Below the pieces are notes generated by a model. The model did not search any database. It was not told the DNA's origin and saw nothing but the letters and a program-made list of their open reading frames with translations. From assembly GCF_963677715.1 (NCBI RefSeq), contig NZ_OY782495.1, forward strand, positions 1,974,001-2,038,000: DNA of 64,000 nt, in the 5' to 3' direction. Each line of letters opens with the position of its first letter. Position 1 is the first letter of the stretch. The translations under genes were made by a program, and so were the position numbers. Below, piece by piece: positions 1 through 9,592 of the stretch. The stretch comes from an uncultured Bacteroides sp. (lineage in GTDB: Bacteria > Bacteroidota > Bacteroidia > Bacteroidales > Bacteroidaceae).

Positions 1-2370
1 TTTATATACCGGAGAGACAAACTTCTCAAAACGAGCCTTATCAGGTGCCATGGCAGCCGTCCACATTATCCAGTCGGACTTGGTATACTCTTTGCGTGAA
101 TCCAACGGAAGTCCATACGGATTTTGCTTCGTGAGATAATAAGCAACTTCCTTTTCAATCACATTGTTTGGGAAAAGGTTCAGACCCCACATTTTATCCC
201 AAACGATGTTATACTTCTGGCTCCAAGTACCTTTTCGATCGAAAGCCAGGCGGTAATGGTCTCCTTCATTGGCCATTTGCTCCCATTTAGCAGCCATCTT
301 CTTAGCTGTATCAGCATATTTATCGGCCACATCATTCATTCCCAGCATGCGTGCCATTTCGCTATATCCGGCCACACCCATAATTGCTTTGGCAGAAAGA
401 TTGGCATTGTGTGCCCAATGTCCGGCAAAATCATCGGTGCAAAGCTGGTTCTCAGGATCTTGTCCGTACTCCACCAGATAGTTTGTCCATATCGTTAACA
501 AATCCCAGTACCTTTTTGCATAGCTTGCATTTCCTTCTATCTTAGAAATAGCAGCAGTAAGCACTATCATGTTTCCAGCTTCTTCAATCGGCATATCTCC
601 ACCATATATCTGTCCGTTAGCAATAGGATAAGTACCCATATCGTGTGCCGGAAAAGGTTTGTTCCAACGTCCGCTGGCACTATATTCAAAGATACTTGTC
701 ATCATTGCTTTCTCCAACTCGGGGTTATAAACAAGGAATAAAGGTGCAGAAGGATAAGTAAGGTCAACTGTATTCACACAGCCGTTACTGTTGTTCTCTT
801 TGGAGAAGAACAATAAATGGCCGTCCTGATCGGTAAACAATTTATGAGCCGCAATGACCTGGCGATAGGCAAGCGCACACAATTCGGCGTATTCCTCTCC
901 TCCGGCTTCTTCGGCATCGGCCATAATCATTTCATCGTAAGTACGGCAACGTTCCATTACAGAAGTATAGTTTGCTTTTGCTTTCTCGAAAGCATCAAAG
1001 ATACTTACCTTACCACCGTGCTTCCAATAAGCCATCCGACGCTGATATAGATATTCAATAGAATAAACGTCATCGTAGCCCAGCATCATATATCCTGCCT
1101 TCCCATCGGAAGTAACCTTACCCAAATTGTCCGAATAAGCCATCGCCGGCATCTGGTCGGCACGGCGAGTAATACATTCTGCTTGCGAAGGCAACAACTT
1201 ACCATTCGTCACAAATTCATTCTTCATATTATAATAGTTGCCCAGGCTGACAGCCTTGTTTACCCCTATGTTTCCTGCCAGATAAACATATCCCCAGTCA
1301 ATACACACACCGTCACCTTTACGTTCGGTAATGGGTTGATCGATCGTTCCGGCTTTTACATAATTAATGCCATTACGACGGATTGTTTTAGCTATAGTGG
1401 GCTGTGTCAGGTCGTTCACCGCAAGCTGTGGAGTAGTCTCCATATATATCTGCACGCTATGCTGCTTCTTATCCAAAGAACGTGCACGATACGAGATGTA
1501 ATTAATCGGAGTAGACAGCAAATCCAAGTCGTCCATCAATAAAGGAGCAGTAAACACAACATCCAGTTCCACCGGACCGCAAGTAAATGTGTAGTAAGTT
1601 TGCGTTGGAAGCACGTTTACCGACTTCTGGACAGCTGCCGTTTCAAAATTAACAGTCTGCTTGTTATGCCGATATAATCCAAAATCTACATAAGCACCTC
1701 CCGTTGTATTGTGGCAATGTGCGGCAAGTATGTTTTTCCCTTTACGCAATTTCTTTTTGGCACTGTCCGAAAGTTCAAGCAGTACGTCATTGTTCCACGA
1801 ATAGTCAGTAGCTACAAGTTTCTCACCGTTCAGATAAAGTTCAAACACATCATCATGCGAATACTTTAAATAAATACTTTCTTTGCTAAGATCGCTGTTC
1901 AAATCAAAATCTCTGCGAACCCAAATATCCTGAGAGTCCCATCTTGTTTTCACACGGGGCATATCCGACGTGCCAAAAGCGGCTTCGCCTCTTTTCCATG
2001 TGCTGTCATCAAACTGAAGCGCTTCCCATCCGTTAGCCGGCTGAGAATAGGTATAACTTCCTTGCCATGTACCGGCATCCGTCATTGGTACAAGGGTTTC
2101 CATATTCATCTTATCTTTTCCCATAAAACGATACGTTTTTCCGTCGACCCGCAAGGCTCCCAACAGTGGATGCTCCGTTCCCGTCCAATGAGTTGTACTT
2201 CCCTCATTCAGAGTGTTATAGGCCGACCAGATCGATAGGTAAGGATCTGATGTGATCAGAGGTACCGCCGGTGCACGTAATGCAACATTCCTACTTGCTT
2301 TAAATAAATCAGTTGCCTGCATACTGTTCGCCAAGCCGACCAATAAAGCCATCATTAGCATTTTCTTCAT
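1..2370 (-). CDS. DUF4965/DUF1793-type secreted protein (glutaminase A-like family), 3' end missing
   Basis: The reading frame is open from an ATG at 2370 to the left edge, so at least 790 residues are visible and the C-terminus is cut off. The N-terminus (MKKMLMMALLVGLANS) is a signal peptide. Next come a DUF4964-like start (ALRAPAVPLITSDPYLSIWS), a GH2-like jelly-roll insertion at about residues 100-215 (WQGSYTY... DIWVRRDF... LKYSHDDVFELYLNG), a DUF5127-like beta region, and the helical DUF4965/DUF1793 part (GYDDVYSIEYLYQRR, MPIEEAGNMIVLTAA, DDFAGHWAHNANLSAKA). The family is often named glutaminase from a fungal homologue. In Bacteroides it sits among glycan-degrading genes and its reaction is not settled. 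It lies 204 bp downstream of the GH43 gene on the same strand and could be co-transcribed with it. The family call is good; the function is unknown. Confidence 0.8.
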   Translation of the reverse strand, partial: MKKMLMMALLVGLANSMQATDLFKASRNVALRAPAVPLITSDPYLSIWSAYNTLNEGSTTHWTGTEHPLLGALRVDGKTYRFMGKDKMNMETLVPMTDAGTWQGSYTYSQPANGWEALQFDDSTWKRGEAAFGTSDMPRVKTRWDSQDIWVRRDFDLNSDLSKESIYLKYSHDDVFELYLNGEKLVATDYSWNNDVLLELSDSAKKKLRKGKNILAAHCHNTTGGAYVDFGLYRHNKQTVNFETAAVQKSVNVLPTQTYYTFTCGPVELDVVFTAPLLMDDLDLLSTPINYISYRARSLDKKQHSVQIYMETTPQLAVNDLTQPTIAKTIRRNGINYVKAGTIDQPITERKGDGVCIDWGYVYLAGNIGVNKAVSLGNYYNMKNEFVTNGKLLPSQAECITRRADQMPAMAYSDNLGKVTSDGKAGYMMLGYDDVYSIEYLYQRRMAYWKHGGKVSIFDAFEKAKANYTSVMERCRTYDEMIMADAEEAGGEEYAELCALAYRQVIAAHKLFTDQDGHLLFFSKENNSNGCVNTVDLTYPSAPLFLVYNPELEKAMMTSIFEYSASGRWNKPFPAHDMGTYPIANGQIYGGDMPIEEAGNMIVLTAAISKIEGNASYAKRYWDLLTIWTNYLVEYGQDPENQLCTDDFAGHWAHNANLSAKAIMGVAGYSEMARMLGMNDVADKYADTAKKMAAKWEQMANEGDHYRLAFDRKGTWSQKYNIVWDKMWGLNLFPNNVIEKEVAYYLTKQNPYGLPLDSRKEYTKSDWIMWTAAMAPDKARFEKFVSPVYK

Positions 2371-2574
2371 AACATAAATATATTTACTATTAAACACTTA
2401 AAACATTATCTTTCTACGATCTATACCTTGATTAAAAGCCAATTCACTATTCAGCGAGTTCTGTTCAATTATTCTTTCAAAGCACTCCAACTCTGAGCAT
2501 TAATTACATATGTAATCTCCCTAGACAAGCGAAATATCACCTGCCGAAATCAAAAAAACTTCAAAAAAAACCTT

Positions 2575-3672
2575 TTATCTCACAGGAGTACCCGAAGGTT
2601 TAGGCAGAGCAACTCCATCGCGAACCGGAATACCTAAAACAGGCATTCCATTCGCATCCCAATCTATTTTTTGTATACGCGGGCTACGGGTTTCAGGCCC
2701 TCCCGTGTCTCCATTGGGCACATCTCTTGCCTGATAGAGCATATATAATTCTTTGCCATCCGGAGAAGGAACAAACGAAACACTTCCCGGTCCATATACA
2801 CCACCGCTTAACGACTGACTAAATACCGGAACAGGGCTCTTAGTCCAAGATGCCGGGTTCAGCAAATCACTATCTGCATCAGCTGTTAGCATCCCTATAC
2901 AATAATAAGGAGACCAGCAACCACTGGCTGAATAGTAGACAATAACTTTCTTGTTATCCTTCGAATGAAAATACTCCGGCCCTTCGTTTACGTAAATAGG
3001 ATACGCAGTACGGCTGCCATCCGGATTCACCCATTGCCTTTCCCATTCATGTTCCGGCTTCGATATAAGGATACGGGGAGAATCAAGTGTCCAGGGATCT
3101 TTCATCTTTGCAATATAAATACATTGAGTTTCCGCACTTATTCTACGTTTCGGCCATCCGGACCATAACAGATACTGAACTCCTTTATTCACAAAAGTCG
3201 ACGCATGTATTCCCCAGTTCCATTCTTTATTCGTCATTATGCACCCTTTCATTTTAAACTCTCCCTTCATCGGGTCGGGCGACGTATTTTCAATCACATA
3301 CAATTGATGATTGTCTGTATTCCCATCATCAGCAGCAAAGTATATATACCATTTATTATTTATATAATTTATATCCGGTGCCCAAAGATGATACGAACTT
3401 GATGCTTCTTTAGGCAACCACACTGTTTTGCAAGTAGCATGAGCCAAGTCTGTAATATCAGGTGTTGCCCAAAGAAGAATCTTATCTTCAGTGCCATGCG
3501 TGTAATAGTATTTGCCATTAAGAAAAACAGCACTGGGATCGGTTCCCGACGGCAATAAAGGATTCGTGTAAGTGCCCCTTGTTACAGGCTCTTTTTTCTC
3601 TCTTGTTCCCTTGGTTCCGCAGGATATGCAGAGAAATAATGCAGCTAATGACAAATACCATTCTATTTTCAT
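2575..3672 (-). CDS. GH43 glycoside hydrolase lipoprotein (likely alpha-L-arabinofuranosidase type), copy A
   Basis: This is a 365-residue lipoprotein: a short signal with lipobox LCISC puts the lipidated Cys at residue 18, followed by a charged linker. The rest is a five-bladed GH43 propeller. The three expected acidic residues are visible: catalytic base Asp45 in GTDPSAV, pKa modulator Asp100 in HLWAPDI, and general acid Glu230 in VNEGPEYF. Family members release arabinofuranose or xylose. The subtype resembles exo-acting arabinofuranosidases, which is an inference from motif style only. It is divergent from the GH127-type gene across a 311-bp promoter region. A paralogue about 60% identical by eye lies at 12087-13181. 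Location is probably the outer membrane or periplasm. Confidence 0.85.
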   Translation of the reverse strand: MKIEWYLSLAALFLCISCGTKGTREKKEPVTRGTYTNPLLPSGTDPSAVFLNGKYYYTHGTEDKILLWATPDITDLAHATCKTVWLPKEASSSYHLWAPDINYINNKWYIYFAADDGNTDNHQLYVIENTSPDPMKGEFKMKGCIMTNKEWNWGIHASTFVNKGVQYLLWSGWPKRRISAETQCIYIAKMKDPWTLDSPRILISKPEHEWERQWVNPDGSRTAYPIYVNEGPEYFHSKDNKKVIVYYSASGCWSPYYCIGMLTADADSDLLNPASWTKSPVPVFSQSLSGGVYGPGSVSFVPSPDGKELYMLYQARDVPNGDTGGPETRSPRIQKIDWDANGMPVLGIPVRDGVALPKPSGTPVR

Positions 3673-3838
3673 AGTTTTATGCCTTTTAAGATGTTACAAA
3701 GAAAAAATATTTTAGCCTAATATCAGGAAAAATATTGCCCAACAAACAATAATATCTATTCTTTTCGTTCATTTTAAGCCTATTCGAAAGAATTCCCAAT
3801 TTATGTTGGTCAGTTTTTACCATTTATTGAATAGTTTG

Positions 3839-3872
3839 TTTGAAGCTTTTCAGCCGATATTCATAAACTTTG
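3839..3872 (+). promoter_or_regulatory. Bacteroides-type promoter for the GH127-GH2-GH76 run, within the 3673-3983 divergent intergenic region
   Basis: TTTG at 3839-3842 and TAAACTTTG at 3864-3872, spaced 21 bp, resemble the Bacteroides sigma-A pattern TTTG-N19-21-TAnnTTTG, with one extra base in the -7 element. Transcription would start near 3879, about 105 bp before the GH127-type start codon. This region must also hold the promoter of the divergent GH43 gene, but I see no clear motif for that. HTCS regulators usually bind near such promoters; I could not identify the site. Confidence 0.45.
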
Positions 3873-3983
3873 TAGCGTGGCTTTCGGTTTAAACAAACAG
3901 GCATATAAAAGACAAGCCGACTTTTCGTTACCGAATTTCGCCCATAATTACCTTAAAGAGTAACTATAAAATAAAACATAAGA

Positions 3984-6047
3984 ATGTGTAAAATGAAAAG
4001 CCTGAAATGGAACCTTACCAAGTTTCTGACCGCATTTGGATTCCTTGTGATATCCTCTATACCTAACAAGCTATCAGCAAAAACAGGCATTGTCAGCCGA
4101 CCCGATAACGGACAAACCAACATGAACTACATGGGTAACCGTCAGCCTTTGAAGCCTATGAACTTCATAAAACTACCGATAGGAAGTATCCAACCCGAAG
4201 GATGGCTAAAAAAATATCTGGAACTCCAAAGAGACGGATTGACAGGACACTTGAATGAAATCAGTGCCTGGTTAGGCAAAAAAGATAATGCATGGCTCAC
4301 CAGTGGAGGAGATCACGGCTGGGAGGAAGTGCCTTACTGGCTGAAAGGATACGGTGATTTAGCTTATATCTTGAATGATAAAAGTATGATTGACGAAGCA
4401 AAAATATGGATTGAAGGTGCATTGAAGAGCCAGCGTCCGGACGGTTTCTTCGGACCTATGAACCAGAAAGACGGAAAGCCTGAATTATGGGCGCAAATGA
4501 TTATGCTTTGGTGCCTTCAATCTTATTATGAATATTCAAACGATCAACGGGTAATTAACCTGATGACTAATTACTTCAAATGGCAACTGGCTATCCCCGA
4601 TGAAAAATTCCTGAAAGATTATTGGGAAAACAGCCGTGGAGGAGACAACCTACTTAGTGTATACTGGCTTTATAATAAAACGGGAGATAAGTTCTTATTG
4701 GAATTAGCTAAAAAGATTCACCGGAACACAGCCGACTGGACTCGCCCTTCATCATTGCCGAACTGGCACAATGTAAATATAGCGCAAGGTTTCCGTGAAC
4801 CGGCTACCTATTATATGCTATCCGGAGATTCTGCAATGCTGAATGCTTCTTATAATGCTTTCAATTTGATTCGCCGTACATTCGGGCAAGTACCGGGTGG
4901 GATGTTCGGAGCAGACGAAAATGCCCGCATGGGATATATTGACCCGCGGCAAGGAGTAGAGACCTGCGGAATGGTAGAACAAATGGCCTCGGATGAGATT
5001 CTGCTCTGTATGACAGGCGATCCGTTTTGGGCAGAGAATTGTGAAGATGTAGCTTTTAATACTTATCCGGCTGCCGTAATGCCTGATTTTAAAGCATTAC
5101 GCTATATTACCTGCCCCAACCAAGTTGTCAGTGATGCAAAGAATCACCATCCGGGCATTGATAACAGCGGCCCGTTTTTGGCCATGAATCCTTTCAGTAG
5201 CCGTTGTTGCCAACACAACCATGCACAAGGATGGCCTTACTATGCAGAACATCTCCTGCTTGCTACTCCTGACAATGGTGTAGCAACTGCTTTATATGTA
5301 GCCTGTAAAGCCACTGTCAAAGTAGGCAACGGGAATGAAGTGATTATCCATGAACAGACGAACTACCCTTTTGAAGAGAGAGTACGCTTTACGGTCAATA
5401 CTAAGAAAAATGTTGATTTCCCTTTTTACCTGAGAATACCTTCGTGGACAAAAGGGGCAACAATCTCCGTAAATGGTAAAGCTATCAATGCTAACTTACA
5501 AGGCGGCAAATACGTTTGCATTAATCGCAAATGGACAAACAATGACAGAATAGAAATTAGATTTCCGATGGAACTCTCCATGCGTACCTGGCAAGTAAAC
5601 AAAAATAGTATCAGCGTAAACTATGGCCCTTTAACAATGTCACTTAAGATCGATGAAGATTATGTGAAGAAAGATAGTCGCGCCACTGCCATAGGAGATT
5701 CTCAATGGCAGAAAGGGGCCGATACAGAGAAATGGCCGACTTATGAAATTTATGCTAAGAGCCCATGGAACTATGCCTTAGTAATCGGCAAGAAAGAGCC
5801 TCTTAAAAACTTTAAAGTTGTACGTAAAGAGTGGCCGGCAGACAACTTTCCATTCACTACCGAAAGTGTGCCCCTAGAAGTAAAAGCTATCGGCAGAAAA
5901 GTTCCCTCATGGACGCTTGATCAATATGGACTTTGCAGTGAACTCCCCGAAATGAATGCGCCAAAAGGAGAAAAAGAGGAAATAACTCTAATTCCCATGG
6001 GCGCAGCACGTTTGAGAATTTCAGCTTTTCCAAATACAGCAGAATAA
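3984..6047 (+). CDS. GH127-type (DUF1680) glycoside hydrolase, beta-L-arabinofuranosidase-like
   Basis: 687 residues with an N-terminal signal sequence (LTKFLTAFGFLVISSIP). The alpha/alpha barrel of the DUF1680/GH127 superfamily is recognisable. In characterised GH127 enzymes a zinc-bound Cys nucleophile is held by a Glu-x-Cys and a Cys-Cys pair. Both are intact here: Glu326 and Cys328 in VETCGM, and Cys408-Cys409 in SSRCCQHNHAQGWP. A C-terminal beta domain includes FPFYLRIPSWT. Activity on beta-L-arabinofuranosides is the family's best-known reaction, but related groups cleave other furanosides, so the substrate is open. It heads a plus-strand run with GH2 60 bp downstream. An in-frame ATG at 3993 is an alternative start. 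Confidence 0.85.
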   Translation: MCKMKSLKWNLTKFLTAFGFLVISSIPNKLSAKTGIVSRPDNGQTNMNYMGNRQPLKPMNFIKLPIGSIQPEGWLKKYLELQRDGLTGHLNEISAWLGKKDNAWLTSGGDHGWEEVPYWLKGYGDLAYILNDKSMIDEAKIWIEGALKSQRPDGFFGPMNQKDGKPELWAQMIMLWCLQSYYEYSNDQRVINLMTNYFKWQLAIPDEKFLKDYWENSRGGDNLLSVYWLYNKTGDKFLLELAKKIHRNTADWTRPSSLPNWHNVNIAQGFREPATYYMLSGDSAMLNASYNAFNLIRRTFGQVPGGMFGADENARMGYIDPRQGVETCGMVEQMASDEILLCMTGDPFWAENCEDVAFNTYPAAVMPDFKALRYITCPNQVVSDAKNHHPGIDNSGPFLAMNPFSSRCCQHNHAQGWPYYAEHLLLATPDNGVATALYVACKATVKVGNGNEVIIHEQTNYPFEERVRFTVNTKKNVDFPFYLRIPSWTKGATISVNGKAINANLQGGKYVCINRKWTNNDRIEIRFPMELSMRTWQVNKNSISVNYGPLTMSLKIDEDYVKKDSRATAIGDSQWQKGADTEKWPTYEIYAKSPWNYALVIGKKEPLKNFKVVRKEWPADNFPFTTESVPLEVKAIGRKVPSWTLDQYGLCSELPEMNAPKGEKEEITLIPMGAARLRISAFPNTAE

Positions 6048-6107
6048 AACAACATTAAAGATTTATAGAAAAAACATCAATAGAAACAAAAATAAAAAAG
6101 ATAGAAA

Positions 6108-7889
6108 ATGAGAACCTTCTTAATAGCAACAATGCTTTTAGCATTGAATAAGCTAGCTTGCTTCAGCGCAGATGCTCCTCGTCAGGAATACCCTCGTCCA
6201 CAGTTTGAACGTACAGATTGGATCAATCTGAACGGAGCTTGGACCTTCGACTTTGATTTTGGCAATTCAGGGAAAGACCGCCACATGCAATCAGCAGATA
6301 AATTCGATAAAACTATTCTTGTTCCATTCTGTCCGGAAAGCAAATTATCAGGGGTTGGCTATACCGATTTCATCAATCAAATGTGGTATCAAAGGAATAT
6401 TTCTATTCCTTCTGACTGGAATGGGAAGAAGATATTACTGAATTTCGGTGCAGTGGATTATTGCACAGAAGTCTTTATTGACGGTAAATTCGTGCAACGT
6501 CATTTTGGTGGTTCCTCCTCCTTTTCGGTTGATCTTACACGGTATGTCCATCCCGGAAAGACTCACAACCTGGTCGTTTTCGTGAAGGACGATGTCCGCT
6601 CCGGATTACAAACGGGTGGGAAGCAATGCGGGAACTACTATTCGGGAGGATGTTCTTATACCCGCACCACAGGCATTTGGCAAACCGTATGGATGGAAGC
6701 CGTGGCTGAAAATGGCCTAAAATCAGTATTTGTACGTCCGGACATCGATCAAAAACAACTTATTATCGAGCCTCAATTTTATAAAGAATCGGGCAATACG
6801 CTGGAGGTAATCCTTAAAGACGGAGGCAAAACAATTGCACGAAAAGCGGTAAATTGTACGAATAACTCTGTGATAGTACTACCAATAAAGAATATAAAAC
6901 TATGGTCTCCCGAATCTCCATTTCTTTACGACTTAATTTATTTGGTAAAAGATGACAAGGGTAAAGTTATAGACGAAGTAAAATCATATGCCGGCATGCG
7001 GAAAATACATATCGAGAATGGTCGCTTTTATTTGAACAATAAACCTTACTACCAACGTTTGGTACTCGATCAGGGATTCTATCCGGAAGGAATATGGACA
7101 GCACCAAGCGACAATGATCTTAAAAATGATATTTTATTAGGCAAAGAAGCCGGGTTTAATGGAGCTCGTCTTCACCAGAAGGTATTTGAAGAAAGATATT
7201 ATTACTGGGCAGACAAACTAGGATATATCACTTGGGGAGAATCGGCTAGTTGGATGCTGGATGTAAACAATGAACTGGCTGTTCGCAATTTCCTGAGCGA
7301 ATGGTATGACGTAGTAATTCGCGACCGTAATCATCCTTCATTGGTAACATGGACACCCTTTAATGAAACCTGGGGTGGTGGCCCTGACGCTTATGTTCGT
7401 ATGATACACGACGTATACAATATTACCAAAGCCATTGACCCTACACGCCCCATCAATGATGCCAGTGGCGACAATCATGTTGTAACGGATATCTGGAGTG
7501 TTCATAACTACGAACAGGACAAAGATAAACTCATCGAACAACTAAAGATAACAAAAGGCAAAGAACCATACAGAAATGCGCATGGCAAAGATTACCTAGC
7601 CGTTTATGAAGGGCAGCCTTATATGGTTGATGAATTCGGAGGCATACCATGGATGGAAGAAAAAGATCGCAAAAATTCATGGGGTTACGGTGGCATGCCC
7701 GAGAACGAAGAAGCGTTTTATGCTCGTCTCGAAGCCCAAATTGATGGTCTATTGGCTTCAAAGAATGTATGTGGTTTCTGTTATACACAATTAACGGACG
7801 TAGAACAAGAAAAGAATGGCATCTATTATTACGACCGCAAACCAAAGCTTGACATGAAAAGGATCAAAGCTATTTTTGAAAAGAAATAA
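6108..7889 (+). CDS. GH2 glycoside hydrolase
   Basis: 593 residues with a signal peptide ([21 protein letters not shown]). The GH2 order is clear: jelly-roll sugar-binding domain ([36 protein letters not shown]), an immunoglobulin-like domain ([12 protein letters not shown]), then the TIM barrel. General acid/base is Glu420 in TPFNETWG and the nucleophile is Glu509 in MVDEFGG. GH2 covers beta-galactosidase, beta-glucuronidase, beta-mannosidase and arabinosidase activities, and the sequence alone does not pick one. It is short for the family because no extra C-terminal domain follows the barrel. One base separates its stop from the GH76 start, indicating translational coupling. Confidence 0.88.
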   Translation: MRTFLIATMLLALNKLACFSADAPRQEYPRPQFERTDWINLNGAWTFDFDFGNSGKDRHMQSADKFDKTILVPFCPESKLSGVGYTDFINQMWYQRNISIPSDWNGKKILLNFGAVDYCTEVFIDGKFVQRHFGGSSSFSVDLTRYVHPGKTHNLVVFVKDDVRSGLQTGGKQCGNYYSGGCSYTRTTGIWQTVWMEAVAENGLKSVFVRPDIDQKQLIIEPQFYKESGNTLEVILKDGGKTIARKAVNCTNNSVIVLPIKNIKLWSPESPFLYDLIYLVKDDKGKVIDEVKSYAGMRKIHIENGRFYLNNKPYYQRLVLDQGFYPEGIWTAPSDNDLKNDILLGKEAGFNGARLHQKVFEERYYYWADKLGYITWGESASWMLDVNNELAVRNFLSEWYDVVIRDRNHPSLVTWTPFNETWGGGPDAYVRMIHDVYNITKAIDPTRPINDASGDNHVVTDIWSVHNYEQDKDKLIEQLKITKGKEPYRNAHGKDYLAVYEGQPYMVDEFGGIPWMEEKDRKNSWGYGGMPENEEAFYARLEAQIDGLLASKNVCGFCYTQLTDVEQEKNGIYYYDRKPKLDMKRIKAIFEKK

Positions 7890-7890
7890 G

Positions 7891-9057
7891 ATGAAAAAAC
7901 AATTTATAATTATCGTTTTTCTAATTATCCCCGCCGGTTTGTTTGCTCAATTGGGCGGTAAGATATATCTATCAAGGGCAGATTCCCTTTTAGAACGTGT
8001 ATTAACTCTTTATGAAGTAAAAAAATACGGCCTGCTTCAAGAAACTTATCCGCGAAACCCTAAACAGCAAATCACGTATACGGCTAATACCGGTTCGGAA
8101 GTTACACAGCAAGAAGTTTCTTTCCTGTGGCCCTATTCTGCTATGGTATCAGGCTGTGTGTCTTTGTATAAAACATCCGGCAATAAGAAATACAAAACTC
8201 TAATGGACAAACAAATCAAGCCTGGACTCGATTTATATTGGGATACTACCCGCCAGCCGGAATGTTATCAATCCTATCCCATTTTTGGAGGCCAAAATGA
8301 TCGTTATTATGACGATAACGATTGGGTAGCCCTTGATTTTTGTGACTATTATGCGGCAACAAAGAATAAAGAATATCTAAATAAGGCCATTGCCCTGCAC
8401 AATTACATCTATTCAGGATGGTCGGATGATCTGGATGGAGGCATCTTTTGGTGTGAGCAAAAAAAAGAATCTAAAAACACTTGCTCCAATGCTCCAGCCG
8501 CTGTGCTCAGCATGAAACTCTACCTCCTGACCAAAGACAAAAAATATCTGGACTGGGCAAAAAAGACCTACGAATGGACACGTAAGAATCTGTGTGATCC
8601 TTCGGATTTTGTCTATTGGGATAATAAAAACTTAAAAGGCGAAATAGGATATGCCAAATTCACGTACAACAGTGGACAGATGATACAGGCCGGAGTTCTT
8701 CTGTATAAGGAAACAGGTGACAAAAAATACTTGAAAGAAGCCCAGCAAACAGCCGCAGGTTCCTATCACTTTTTCCTTAAGCCTCAACCCACAATTAAGG
8801 GAGAAATGAAATTCTATCCCTCCAATCCATGGTTCAATGTCATCCTTTTCCGTGGATTAAAAGCACTTTACCGGATAGATAAAAACGACACGTACATTAA
8901 AGCAATGATTGACAACGCCGATTACGCATGGAAATATACCCGCGATGAAAACGGTCTGTTAAATAATGACTGGTCGGGCAATCGGAAAGACAAATTCAAA
9001 AGCCTGCTGGAAAATTCTTGTATGATTGAGCTATATTCAGAAATCAGCGACCTGTAG
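7891..9057 (+). CDS. GH76 family glycoside hydrolase (alpha-1,6-mannanase fold)
   Basis: 388 residues from the ATG at 7891. An upstream in-frame TTG at 7876 lies inside GH2 and is rejected because the signal peptide [20 protein letters not shown] starts here. The GH76 hallmark is an Asp-Asp pair in [11 protein letters not shown], here Asp141-Asp142, followed by the typical helical repeats ([55 protein letters not shown]). Characterised members are endo-alpha-1,6-mannanases acting on fungal or mycobacterial mannan. Its place among GH43/GH127/GH2 genes is unusual for mannan breakdown and suggests a different or mixed substrate. It is translationally coupled to GH2. Confidence 0.85.
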   Translation: MKKQFIIIVFLIIPAGLFAQLGGKIYLSRADSLLERVLTLYEVKKYGLLQETYPRNPKQQITYTANTGSEVTQQEVSFLWPYSAMVSGCVSLYKTSGNKKYKTLMDKQIKPGLDLYWDTTRQPECYQSYPIFGGQNDRYYDDNDWVALDFCDYYAATKNKEYLNKAIALHNYIYSGWSDDLDGGIFWCEQKKESKNTCSNAPAAVLSMKLYLLTKDKKYLDWAKKTYEWTRKNLCDPSDFVYWDNKNLKGEIGYAKFTYNSGQMIQAGVLLYKETGDKKYLKEAQQTAAGSYHFFLKPQPTIKGEMKFYPSNPWFNVILFRGLKALYRIDKNDTYIKAMIDNADYAWKYTRDENGLLNNDWSGNRKDKFKSLLENSCMIELYSEISDL

Positions 9058-9135
9058 AAACTCATTACCATACGAAATAAATCACTTAAAAATAAAACTC
9101 AAGATCAATCTTTATTAATTAAAAAAAATCACATT

Positions 9136-9549
9136 ATGAAAAAAATTATTATTGTCGCCGTTTTTTTATTATTCAATTTAAATGAACCAATTAAAGCGAA
9201 TGCACCCATTTCCCTTGAAATCAATAATGATTATTTGGGGTATACATTAGTACAAACATCTCAAAATGGTTATGGACTTATTAAATCTATTGAATTAGGT
9301 GACAATTCTTCAATTGCACTAAAAATAGTAGTTGCACCCGGAGTATTAGTTGTTCGAATCGATTGGATGGATGTGGAAGGAGGGCAATACAGTGTACCCT
9401 ATTTCCCTGATTACAGAAACATCGTAATTATTCCAAGCCTATTACGAGACAAATTCACCATTACTGCAGAATTCTCATCTGGAGGAAGTTTTGAAAATCC
9501 TAATCCAGGTTCGAGATATGAGACAAGGACTTATATTATAAAAAGATAA
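9136..9549 (+). CDS. Small secreted protein of unknown function
   Basis: 137 residues. An N-terminal signal peptide (MKKIIIVAVFLLFNLNEPIKANA) is followed by a short, apparently all-beta domain with no motif I recognise. There are no cysteines in the mature part, and the C-terminus is basic (YIIKR). It lies 78 bp after GH76 and 43 bp before the macroglobulin/plug gene, so it is probably part of the same plus-strand unit. The coding sequence is noticeably A/T-rich compared with the hydrolases before it. Because it sits next to a plug-domain protein it could be a partner or carbohydrate-binding accessory; that is a guess from position. Confidence 0.7.
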   Translation: MKKIIIVAVFLLFNLNEPIKANAPISLEINNDYLGYTLVQTSQNGYGLIKSIELGDNSSIALKIVVAPGVLVVRIDWMDVEGGQYSVPYFPDYRNIVIIPSLLRDKFTITAEFSSGGSFENPNPGSRYETRTYIIKR

Positions 9550-9592
9550 CAGATAAGAAACATTGGACTAAACACCTTTATCAAAGTATCTT

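Noticed and set aside
2503-2516. 14-bp palindrome ATTACATATGTAAT between the GH43 and DUF4965 genes as an operator
   Set aside because: Short A/T-rich palindromes arise easily by chance, and no second copy was seen near the other promoters of the cluster.
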